Positions 1 to 6,427 of a stretch of DNA of 7,309 nt are shown here, one piece after another (the first letter of the stretch is position 1; the number at the start of each line of letters is the position of its first letter). Source of the DNA: Thermoplasmata archaeon (GTDB lineage: Archaea > Thermoplasmatota > E2 > DHVEG-1 > B18-G2). A program made the position numbers and the translations under genes. The notes beneath the pieces were generated by a model that made no database searches, was not told the DNA's origin, and worked only from the letters and a program-made list of their open reading frames with translations. The stretch is from contig JAGHAD010000016.1 of the NCBI GenBank assembly GCA_021161685.1, positions 1 through 7,309 on the forward strand. The letters are read 5' to 3'.

Positions 1-235
1 CTTTTATCTCATGCCATCCTATAGCGAATTCACTCCATAACCATGAGTATGGCTCGTTATGGTCAGTAAATCTCAAAACATCATCGATATAGAATTCGAC
101 CTTGCTTATTCCATCTTCATCGAAAGCATCTGCTGTAACAGTTATTTTTCCTATTATCACCGGCATTTTTAAAGGAAAGATTTCCTTATCAAGGATATAT
201 AGGTAATTGCTCGGCCTCTCAATGCTGACCAGGGG
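1..235 (-). repeat. Ig-like tail module, copy 4 (on barrel protein C, truncated by window edge)
   Basis: Same module, with I-E-R-P-S-N-Y-L-Y, V-E-F-Y-I-D-D and W-L-W-S-E-F-A-I-G, cut after H-E-I-K. Its wording is closest to copy 3. Confidence 0.75.
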
Positions 236-1426
236 TTTTCCCTGGGTTCTGTTTTCCGCTAATTCCGCTATTGTTTCATACGTTTGAAATTCTGGAGCTA
301 AAGAATCATAAGCCCTTAACTTGCCAAATGATAGGATTTTTGCATCCTTGCCCATAAAACCTCCATGAACTGGATATGCAAAAATGATGCCACTCCTCCT
401 GAAATATCCGTCTGCATACTCTAAAAATTCTCTCTGCTCTTCTTTGGATAGTTTTTGACTGAACACCCCCAGTGGTGTATTGATTGTATCCGCCCAGTCG
501 ATAAATGCAATGATTGGAACATTTCCCAGTTTCTCCCTTGTTATATTTACTATGAATTCCCATTTCGTATCATTGAGTTTTCCTTTTTTAATCTCTCTAA
601 CCCGAGGGGAAGCCGTAACGAAATCGAGCTCCGGTGGGGGATAGGGAAAAGTCAAGGGAGTATATGCCCAAGTTCCAACATAGATATGCTTTCCCTTTTG
701 ATTTCCATATTCATGGATTTCATCCACTACTTTGCAAGCAGCTTCATATGATTCTCTCACGGCTTGATGATAAACGTCTCCAGTTAATCCTTCGAGTATT
801 TTTGCTTGTTTGAAGAGCATATCGATCCAAATCGCATCGACACCGCAATCTATCTGTTTCTTTGCCCAGCTCAGCAAAAGCTCCTGAAAGTCGGGATTTG
901 TGATATCTGGAAAACCTCGATATTCTGGTGGTAGTCCTTTATCGATACCCCATTTTGAAGGATCTAACCTCATAGCTCCAGTTGTGTTTTCGTCAAGGAT
1001 TTCTTTAGTTATTGGGTTCCATTCTTTTTTGAAAAGGAATTGAGCCGGAATTGCGCCACAGATTATTACATTTGGATTATTCTCCTTAATTTCAGCTGAT
1101 GCCTTTCTCAGATGTTCATAAGTATAACCAACTTCTGCAACGCTCTCAAGATACTCAGCCGGAAAAGCGGGATCTGTTACATTCTCTGGGCAAGGATGCC
1201 ATCTCCACCATGCTCTGAATATAAATTCTGTTCTAGTTTCATTGAGGATTCTAACTATGTCATCGATGGTTCTGTTTATCCTGGAATCTGGAGAAATGCG
1301 CTCAAAAAGAGAAGCCACCTTTACATCCTCTAAAGCGTATTTCTCACAAACTTGTTCGCCACCTTGAAGTGCACTGAAGTTTGGCAACAATAAGACCAGA
1401 TAGATGATTGCAAATGCTGATCTCAT
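1..1426 (-). CDS. Secreted TIM-barrel glycosidase-like protein with Ig-like tail, 3' end outside window (barrel copy C)
   Basis: Translating the minus strand from ATG 1426 gives an uninterrupted frame of 475 codons to the left edge, with no stop or frameshift. The start gives a signal peptide (MRSAFAIIYLVLLLPNFSA, about 1-19). A barrel spans about 35-391, with N51-R-T-I-D-D56, D155-P-S-K-W-G, W-I-D202, G251-T-W, D310, Y351-P-V-H354 and A-P-E379-F. An Ig-like module begins near 398 and is cut at H-E-I-K475; by comparison with copy A, about 20-25 residues are missing. It is the fourth local copy of the barrel. Compared with copy A it lacks roughly 20 residues between D-P-S-K-W-G and the F-P-D-I-T-N-P strand, so one loop is shorter. 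It follows the two-barrel gene after 3 bases. Inferred role: extracellular glycan-active enzyme; substrate unknown. Confidence 0.83.
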   Translation of the reverse strand, partial: MRSAFAIIYLVLLLPNFSALQGGEQVCEKYALEDVKVASLFERISPDSRINRTIDDIVRILNETRTEFIFRAWWRWHPCPENVTDPAFPAEYLESVAEVGYTYEHLRKASAEIKENNPNVIICGAIPAQFLFKKEWNPITKEILDENTTGAMRLDPSKWGIDKGLPPEYRGFPDITNPDFQELLLSWAKKQIDCGVDAIWIDMLFKQAKILEGLTGDVYHQAVRESYEAACKVVDEIHEYGNQKGKHIYVGTWAYTPLTFPYPPPELDFVTASPRVREIKKGKLNDTKWEFIVNITREKLGNVPIIAFIDWADTINTPLGVFSQKLSKEEQREFLEYADGYFRRSGIIFAYPVHGGFMGKDAKILSFGKLRAYDSLAPEFQTYETIAELAENRTQGKPLVSIERPSNYLYILDKEIFPLKMPVIIGKITVTADAFDEDGISKVEFYIDDVLRFTDHNEPYSWLWSEFAIGWHEIK

Positions 1427-1429
1427 TTC

Positions 1430-4213
1430 TTACCCCCAATTAAACATTATTACCTTGAGCTTATCTTGTGCTTCATTTCCTTCCTTATCGTATGCAATAA
1501 CTTTTATCTCGTGCTTGCCTATCGCAAATTCACTCCATAACCATGTATATGGCTCATCGTAATCTGTTGATTTCAAGATGTTGTCAACATAAAACTCAAC
1601 CTTCTCTATTCCATCTTCATCATGTGCATCTGCTATAACGGTTATGTCTCCCAGTATTATCGGCATTCTTGCAGGGACGATTTCTCTATCGAGAATGTAA
1701 AGATATTTTCTTGGTCTCTCGATAATAACTAGTGGATTTTCTCTCGATTTATTTTGAGCTAGCTGTTTTATTGTCTCATAGGTTTCAAATTCCGGAGCAA
1801 GAGCATCGTACCAGTTGAATTTACCATAAGAAAGTTTCTTCACAATTTCTTTTCTTCCCATGTCGCCTCCATGCACAGGATAGATAAAGATTATTCCTTT
1901 CTTTGAAAAGAATTCATCAGCTTTCCTCAGAAATTCTCTTGCTTCCTCTTTTGTTAGTTCTTGACTGAAAACATAAAGCTGGGTTCTCCCTGGTCCGCCG
2001 TAATCTATTCTTGCAAATATGGGGATTCCGTATTTTTCTTTAATTTCCTTTACCAGCGCATCCCAAAGCTCTTCGTTGAATTTTCCTATTTCACCAGTAA
2101 ACTTATCTCTAATTTCATTTGATGAAGGAGAAACCATCGCAGCATCGACGTTAACATATTCCTTTGGAACATCTATGATAGAATTTCCTTGAATGACCGC
2201 AACCCATGTTATAACGTAAATATGCTTGCCTTTCTTTTTCCCATATTCATGTATCTTGTCAACGATCTCCCTTGCTGCTTCATAACTCTCTCTCACAGCT
2301 GGATGATCAGAATCTCTCGTTAGAATCTCCATCAAACGGGCTTGCATATAGAGCATATCAATCCAGATGGCATCAGCACCCGCATCTATCTGCTTGTAAA
2401 GTCTGTCGAGAAATATCTTCTGAAAGTCTGGATTTGTTATATCAGGGAAATACTTCTCCATTCTCTGTTTAAGTTCTTCTTCGCTTGGACAAGGCTCGTT
2501 TTCACCAATATCTCCCCATCTTTTTGCCCAGTAACATTGAACATCTCTCTTACTCACATTGATTCCCCATTTCATTGGATCCAATGCCATTTCCCATGCT
2601 CTATCCCTATCTCCGGGTTCGAGGATTAGGCGAGACTCACCCACTTCCTCTGGATAGAGAAATTCAGCTTGCGTTCCACCACAAAAGATGATGCCTGGTA
2701 ACTCCTTTTTTATTTCTGAAATCGCTTCCCTTAGATGCTCATAGCTGTAACCAAGAAACTCGCATCCTTCTATCCTATCTGGGGGCAAATCAGAGCATTC
2801 ATCTGGACAGGGTTTCTGGGTCATCCATCCTTGGAATATAAAATCTGTTTCTAACTCCCTAAGGATCTCTATTACATCATCTACACTTCTGTTTATAACT
2901 CTACCATCAGTAACATAGCGGTACTGAATAGCAACCACAGTATCGCTTAGGTTGCTGGAAGTTGAATTTAGCTTTTTCTCCCGAGCGAGTTCCTTTATCG
3001 TTTCATAGGTTTGAAACTCTGGAGCCAAAGCATCATAAATTTTGTATTTTCCATAAGAAAGGATTTCTGCATTGTTCCCCATCCAGCCGCCGTGCAAAGG
3101 ATAGACAAAAACGATTGGTAGGCCAAACTCTTCTCTCTTCCTTTCGAAAAATTTGTCCGCCTTTCTTAAAAACTCCTTTTGTTCCTCTTTTGTCAGCATC
3201 TGGGAAAAGATTCCCAATGGTTGATCCTGCCATCTAACTGCCGCCTCATCCATGAAGATGAGAACCAAAACATCATTTCCAAGATATTTCTTCACCTTTC
3301 CAAAAAAGTTATCCCATCTTTCTTCGAACAAATTTTTATTTTTAACCTCATTCTCCCATATCATGTTCACCACAAAATCGAAGTCTGGCGCTGGATAGGC
3401 GGGTTTTCCATTTTCATCTTTTATCTCAAGAAAATTTGTCCATCCTCCAACATAGATGCATCTTCCCTTTTCTTTCCCATATTCGTGAATCTCTTTTATC
3501 TGTTTTAAAGCCGCTTGATAAGCTTCCCTGACTGCGGGATGATGGGGATCGTTTGTTAGTTCATAAAAAATTCTTGCCTGAGCGAAAAGCATGTCTATCC
3601 AGATTGCATCCACTCCCTTGTCTATCAAATGTTTTGCCCAGCTAAGTTGGAGTTCTTGAAAGGCAGGATTGGTTATATCTGGATAATATGCAAACGCCTT
3701 TGTCCAATCATATTTATCTGGTGTATCCATCCATGAAGGTATGAAGCCAAGCAATCTACCTCTATTCCACTGAAACTCTTCCTTTGTTATCGGGATATTC
3801 CATTTCTGCGGATCAAGTGCCATAGCCCATGTTTCCTCTCTACTGTAGTTCCTTCCAGTTATGGGATTCCTTTCAATTGCATTGACTCTCTCCGTTGGTA
3901 TACCTGCACAGACAATGGTATCTGGTTTCTCAACTTTTACTCTATCAATAGCCTTCTCCAAAGTGTCGTAGTACTCCTCTGGAATAACATTATATCTCCA
4001 GAAAGCCCGGAAAACAAAATCAGTTTGCGTTTCTTCAAGATGAGTGATAACATCATCCAAAGTTCTGTTGAAAAATTCATAATCTACGAGACGATACCAG
4101 GATGCAACCTTAACATGGAGAAGTCCTTCTGTTTCGTTATCATGTAGGCAACCTGGAAGTATGTTAATTGCGAGCAGTAGCCATATGGCAATACAAACTA
4201 CCTTTCTCTTCAT
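1430..4213 (-). CDS. Large lipoprotein-like protein with two tandem TIM-barrel glycosidase-like domains and a C-terminal Ig-like domain (barrel copies B1 and B2)
   Basis: From Met 4213 the protein is 927 residues. An N-terminal hydrophobic stretch (about 5-18) leads to I-L-P-G-C22, which fits a lipobox and suggests a lipid-anchored surface protein. Barrel B1 lies at about 33-412 and barrel B2 at about 425-820, joined by a short Asn/Ser/Thr-rich linker; an Ig-like module fills 828-927. B1 and B2 align along their length and with the genes on either side: N49-R-T-x-D-D and N441-R-S-x-D-D, W-I-D207 and W-I-D619, D322 and D737, H374 and H781, A-P-E399-F and A-P-E808-F. Conservation in both copies suggests two active sites in one chain, acting on an unknown, probably glycan, substrate. 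An in-frame ATG at 4231 adds six residues and would overlap the upstream stop as ATGA. I prefer 4213 because GGGTGA lies 5 bases before it. No numbered GH family is recognised. Confidence 0.85.
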   Translation of the reverse strand: MKRKVVCIAIWLLLAINILPGCLHDNETEGLLHVKVASWYRLVDYEFFNRTLDDVITHLEETQTDFVFRAFWRYNVIPEEYYDTLEKAIDRVKVEKPDTIVCAGIPTERVNAIERNPITGRNYSREETWAMALDPQKWNIPITKEEFQWNRGRLLGFIPSWMDTPDKYDWTKAFAYYPDITNPAFQELQLSWAKHLIDKGVDAIWIDMLFAQARIFYELTNDPHHPAVREAYQAALKQIKEIHEYGKEKGRCIYVGGWTNFLEIKDENGKPAYPAPDFDFVVNMIWENEVKNKNLFEERWDNFFGKVKKYLGNDVLVLIFMDEAAVRWQDQPLGIFSQMLTKEEQKEFLRKADKFFERKREEFGLPIVFVYPLHGGWMGNNAEILSYGKYKIYDALAPEFQTYETIKELAREKKLNSTSSNLSDTVVAIQYRYVTDGRVINRSVDDVIEILRELETDFIFQGWMTQKPCPDECSDLPPDRIEGCEFLGYSYEHLREAISEIKKELPGIIFCGGTQAEFLYPEEVGESRLILEPGDRDRAWEMALDPMKWGINVSKRDVQCYWAKRWGDIGENEPCPSEEELKQRMEKYFPDITNPDFQKIFLDRLYKQIDAGADAIWIDMLYMQARLMEILTRDSDHPAVRESYEAAREIVDKIHEYGKKKGKHIYVITWVAVIQGNSIIDVPKEYVNVDAAMVSPSSNEIRDKFTGEIGKFNEELWDALVKEIKEKYGIPIFARIDYGGPGRTQLYVFSQELTKEEAREFLRKADEFFSKKGIIFIYPVHGGDMGRKEIVKKLSYGKFNWYDALAPEFETYETIKQLAQNKSRENPLVIIERPRKYLYILDREIVPARMPIILGDITVIADAHDEDGIEKVEFYVDNILKSTDYDEPYTWLWSEFAIGKHEIKVIAYDKEGNEAQDKLKVIMFNWG
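1432..1437 (-). promoter_or_regulatory. Ribosome-binding site for barrel gene C
   Basis: Minus strand GGGGGT lies 5 bases before ATG 1426. It is formed by the last Trp-Gly codons and the first base of the stop codon of the two-barrel gene, so the end of one gene is also the translation signal of the next. Confidence 0.55.
1433..1732 (-). repeat. Ig-like tail module, copy 3 (on the two-barrel protein)
   Basis: Same module, with I-E-R-P-R-K-Y-L-Y, V-E-F-Y-V-D-N, W-L-W-S-E-F-A-I-G and a terminal M-F-N-W-G. DNA 1501-1560 matches 1-60 of copy 4 without gaps at 49 of 60 positions (counted by hand). Confidence 0.8.
1754..2944 (-). repeat. Barrel copy B2 (second internal repeat of the two-barrel gene)
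   Basis: Second barrel of the same chain. In its N-terminal part it resembles copy A more than its fused partner: both have T-D-G-R, N-R-S-x-D-D, a C-P-x-x-C loop, W-A-K-R and A-G-A-D-A-I-W-I-D. It is followed directly by the Ig-like tail. Confidence 0.8.
2978..4117 (-). repeat. Barrel copy B1 (first internal repeat of the two-barrel gene)
   Basis: This stretch codes for the first of two homologous barrels in one chain. Its closest look-alike at the N-terminal end is copy C: both begin V-K-V-A-S, share F-R-A-x-W-R and N-R-T, and read L-S-W-A-K before G-V-D-A-I-W-I-D. It ends without the Ig-like tail that follows the other three copies. Confidence 0.8.
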
Positions 4214-4218
4214 TTCCT

Positions 4219-4224
4219 TCACCC
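4219..4224 (-). promoter_or_regulatory. Ribosome-binding site that decides the start of the two-barrel gene
   Basis: Minus strand GGGTGA lies 5 bases before ATG 4213. The alternative ATG at 4231 has only a weak GTGAT at a poor distance. The site therefore favours the shorter 927-residue protein, whose signal sequence then begins directly with M-K-R-K. Confidence 0.6.
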
Positions 4225-4227
4225 AGA

Positions 4228-4806
4228 TCATTTTTCTACTATCACGAATTTTGTAAATGGGGCTCTAAGAGATTTTACTGGAACCCCTACTGTAGAAGTG
4301 CATGTACCTATGCTTTCATAACCTTCTACTTGAAGGCTGAAATCATTGTAGTCGATTCCAACTGCGTATTCTCCAGGTGTGACAAATTCCCCAAAGGATT
4401 TCATGTCCCAATCCCAGGAAAGCTTCTCTCCGGGTTTTAAAGCGATTTCTCCGATTCTCGGATTATGAACAACCACCGCTTTAGAATCGTTGATGATTTT
4501 GTATATCGCCAACGGTGAGATTTCAGGATTACCTGTCCTAGATAATTTTATTTGTCTGTCACCAACGTTCTCTATGGTTATAACAACTTTTTCACCGATC
4601 TGATACACTTTTCTAGAAGTTTTGAATTTTACATATTTCTCTAGATACTTCAGACCGTTATTCTCTACATGAATCTTCAATGCGTTTTCTGTATGGGTAG
4701 TATTGTTTGAAACTATGAATGCTACGAAACTCACAAGAGCTAATACTAATGGCAAAATCGTTCTTTTGCAATTTTTAAAGATTGAATATCCACACATCTT
4801 GCTCAT
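4228..4806 (-). CDS. Small membrane-anchored or secreted protein with BsuPI-like/Ig-like beta domain
   Basis: This 192-residue protein has a basic N-terminus, one hydrophobic segment at about 15-33 (signal anchor or signal peptide), and then a soluble region that begins with the sequon N34-N-T-T. The core at about 60-165 is beta-rich: Y-Q-I-G-E-K-V-V-I-T-I-E-N-V-G at 68-82, I101-Y-K-I, L123-K-P-G-E, W131-D-W-D134 and V142-T-P-G-E-Y-A-V. Hydrophobic strand, then a L-x-P-G-E turn, W-x-W and x-x-P-G-x-Y, resembles the BsuPI (intracellular proteinase inhibitor-like) and related Ig-like families. Inferred role: an accessory surface protein, perhaps for binding or assembly; inhibition of a protease is not shown. 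It has no barrel and none of the tail shared by its neighbours, yet sits between two barrel genes. Met 4806 is supported by an AAGGTGG site 6 bases upstream; Met 4797 is a weaker alternative. Confidence 0.8.
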   Translation of the reverse strand: MSKMCGYSIFKNCKRTILPLVLALVSFVAFIVSNNTTHTENALKIHVENNGLKYLEKYVKFKTSRKVYQIGEKVVITIENVGDRQIKLSRTGNPEISPLAIYKIINDSKAVVVHNPRIGEIALKPGEKLSWDWDMKSFGEFVTPGEYAVGIDYNDFSLQVEGYESIGTCTSTVGVPVKSLRAPFTKFVIVEK

Positions 4807-6415
4807 CTCCCGCCACCTTCCCTTCTATATCGTATGCAATAACCTTTATCTCGTGCCTACCTATTGCAAATTCATCCCACAGCCATAAGTATGGCGGAGA
4901 AACAACGGTCATTTTCAATGCGTTATCGACGTAGAACTCTACCCTCTCTATTCCTTCTTCATCAAGTACGTGGGCTGTTACCGTTATGCTTCCAATTACT
5001 ATGGGAATTTTCGAAGGGACAATTTCTCTGTCAAAGAGATAGAGATAGTTCCTTGGTCTTTCGATTCTGACCAGCGGTTTCTTTCTATTTTTAGCTAATT
5101 CTACTATCGTATCATAGGTTTGGAACTCTGGAGCGAGAGAATCGTAACACCTTGATTTGCCATATGATAAGATCTTAGCATCAGGTCCCATATCTGGACC
5201 ATGAACTGGATATATGAAAGCGATACCTTTTCTTTCAAAAAACTCATCTGCGATCCTTAAAAATTCTCTCTGCTCCTGAGGAGATAACATCTGACTGAAG
5301 ATTTCCATCGGCGAGTTATCATATCCATAATCAAAAAACACAAAAATCGTAACATTTGGCATCTTTTCTTTGAGAAATGCTAATTTCTCTTCCCACTCTG
5401 ATTCATCCATTTCCATATTCAGAATTTCCTTTTGATGAACGGTTCCAGTTATAAAATCCAAGTCAGGAGGCTGATACGGGAAGTTTGCGGCGGTGCCCCA
5501 GCTTCCGACATATATGTACTTTCCATACTTTGAATACCCATACTCGTGTATTTTATCCACTATTTCTGAAGAAGCTTCAAAAGTTTCCCTTACCGCTATG
5601 TGATTTATATCACCGGTAAGCTGTCCGAGGAGAAGAGAAGGCATGAATAACATGTCTATCCATATTGCATCTGCTCCAGCATCGATCAACCTTTTTGCAT
5701 GACTTAGAAATAGTTCCTGAAATTCTGGATTTGAGGGATCTGGAAAGTAAAATGGCATCTCCTCCTTTGGGTTATATGGCTCTTCCCTCATCCAGCCATG
5801 CCTTTTTGCCCACCATGTTTGAAACTCTTCCCTCGTTACTGGAATGCCCCATTTTGACGGATCCAGTGCCATCTCCCATGTCTCGTTTCTCAAAAGTATT
5901 TCACCCGTTATTGAATTTCTACTGCAGGGATTTAGAAATTCCAGAGGAAGGGAAACGCAAATCATCACATCTGGCAACTCGGCTTTTATTTTCTCGGTTG
6001 CATTTTGAAACTCTGCAAAACTGTAACCATGCTCCCTGCATCTCTCGTACTGCTCTTGAAGGTTGGAAGGCTCGATACACTCTGGTGGGGCATCGAATAT
6101 ATCTTCACAACATTCGGGACAAGTGATCCAGTGATGGAAAGCACCAAATACGAGGTCCGTTTTCACACCCCTGAGGATATCTACCACATCATCGTAACTT
6201 CTGTTGAATATTCTGCCATCTGTTATGGTCATGTAAAAGCAAGCTACCCTAACCTGAGATAGTTTCTCTCTCGCCGTTATTTTTACATCATCAGGTATAT
6301 CGAGAATCTCCGCTTGCTGTCCCGTTTCTAAATCATCTGATTCGATCTCTTCAAAGCTTATCGCACTAGGTAGCAGCACCAGGCACAGTATTCCTATTAT
6401 CAGTATTCTTCTCAT
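4775..6415 (-). CDS. Secreted TIM-barrel glycoside-hydrolase-like protein with C-terminal Ig-like domain (barrel copy A)
   Basis: This 546-residue protein starts with a signal peptide (MRRILIIGILCLVLLPSAIS, 1-20), then an acidic linker to about 54. A barrel-like domain spans about 55-442 and an Ig-like module 448-546. Family landmarks are N71-R-S-Y-D-D76, D185-P-S-K-W-G, the strand I251-W-I-D254, I301-Y-V-G-S-W306, D362, Y402-P-V-H405-G and A-P-E430-F. Alternating hydrophobic strands ending in Asp, Trp or His are typical of glycoside-hydrolase TIM barrels, and D254, D362 and E430 are conserved in all four local copies. I do not recognise a numbered GH family, so polysaccharide hydrolysis is inferred from fold and neighbours. 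A Cys-rich loop (C99, C102, C103, C113, C126) may form disulfides. Met 6415 is chosen because it gives a clean signal peptide and sits 4 bases after the upstream stop. The 3' end overlaps the next gene by 32 bases. Confidence 0.85.
   Translation of the reverse strand: MRRILIIGILCLVLLPSAISFEEIESDDLETGQQAEILDIPDDVKITAREKLSQVRVACFYMTITDGRIFNRSYDDVVDILRGVKTDLVFGAFHHWITCPECCEDIFDAPPECIEPSNLQEQYERCREHGYSFAEFQNATEKIKAELPDVMICVSLPLEFLNPCSRNSITGEILLRNETWEMALDPSKWGIPVTREEFQTWWAKRHGWMREEPYNPKEEMPFYFPDPSNPEFQELFLSHAKRLIDAGADAIWIDMLFMPSLLLGQLTGDINHIAVRETFEASSEIVDKIHEYGYSKYGKYIYVGSWGTAANFPYQPPDLDFITGTVHQKEILNMEMDESEWEEKLAFLKEKMPNVTIFVFFDYGYDNSPMEIFSQMLSPQEQREFLRIADEFFERKGIAFIYPVHGPDMGPDAKILSYGKSRCYDSLAPEFQTYDTIVELAKNRKKPLVRIERPRNYLYLFDREIVPSKIPIVIGSITVTAHVLDEEGIERVEFYVDNALKMTVVSPPYLWLWDEFAIGRHEIKVIAYDIEGKVAGDEQDVWIFNL
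4778..5074 (-). repeat. Ig-like tail module, copy 2 (on barrel protein A)
   Basis: Same module, with I-E-R-P-R-N-Y-L-Y, V-E-F-Y-V-D-N, W-L-W-D-E-F-A-I-G and a terminal W-I-F-N-L. At DNA level, 4828-4874 matches 1486-1532 of the two-barrel gene at 43 of 47 positions (counted by hand). Confidence 0.8.
4813..4819 (-). promoter_or_regulatory. Ribosome-binding site for the small BsuPI-like gene
   Basis: Minus strand AAGGTGG lies 6 bases upstream of ATG 4806, inside the coding sequence of the preceding barrel gene. It supports ATG 4806 over the in-frame ATG at 4797, and so supports a true 32-base overlap of the two genes. Confidence 0.6.
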
Positions 6416-6419
6416 ATTC

Positions 6420-6427
6420 TCACATCC
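6420..6427 (-). promoter_or_regulatory. Probable ribosome-binding site for barrel gene A
   Basis: Minus strand GGATGTGA ends 4 bases before ATG 6415. It matches the archaeal GGAGGTGA consensus except at one base. It overlaps the last Trp-Met codons and the TGA stop of the GH13 gene, consistent with translational coupling. Confidence 0.5.

Noticed and set aside
306..563. 85-codon open frame on the minus strand
   Set aside because: It overlaps barrel copy C in another frame. The copy C frame is continuous from 1426 to the edge and matches its homologues, so this is a shadow.
1..1426. Possibility that copy C is a pseudogene
   Set aside because: Base-by-base translation shows no stop or frameshift and all landmark residues are present. 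It is simply cut by the window edge.
1427..1429. Promoters or terminators between genes
   Set aside because: Spacers are 3 to 14 bases or negative, too short for archaeal promoter elements outside coding DNA. No T-run terminator is seen at the junctions.
3179..3508. 109-codon open frame on the plus strand
   Set aside because: Antisense to barrel copy B1, with a composition typical of reverse-read coding DNA and no recognisable domain.
4229..4231. ATG at 4231 as the start of the two-barrel gene
   Set aside because: It would give an ATGA overlap, which is plausible, but it lacks a good ribosome-binding site. ATG 4213 has GGGTGA 5 bases upstream and gives a cleaner signal sequence.
4168..4440. 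90-codon open frame on the plus strand spanning the junction of the BsuPI-like and two-barrel genes
   Set aside because: Antisense to two supported genes and their ribosome-binding site, with no homology or start context.
5665..6126. 153-codon open frame on the plus strand
   Set aside because: It lies fully antisense to the barrel of copy A, whose frame has a signal peptide, domain landmarks and three local homologues. The plus-strand product shows no recognisable motif.
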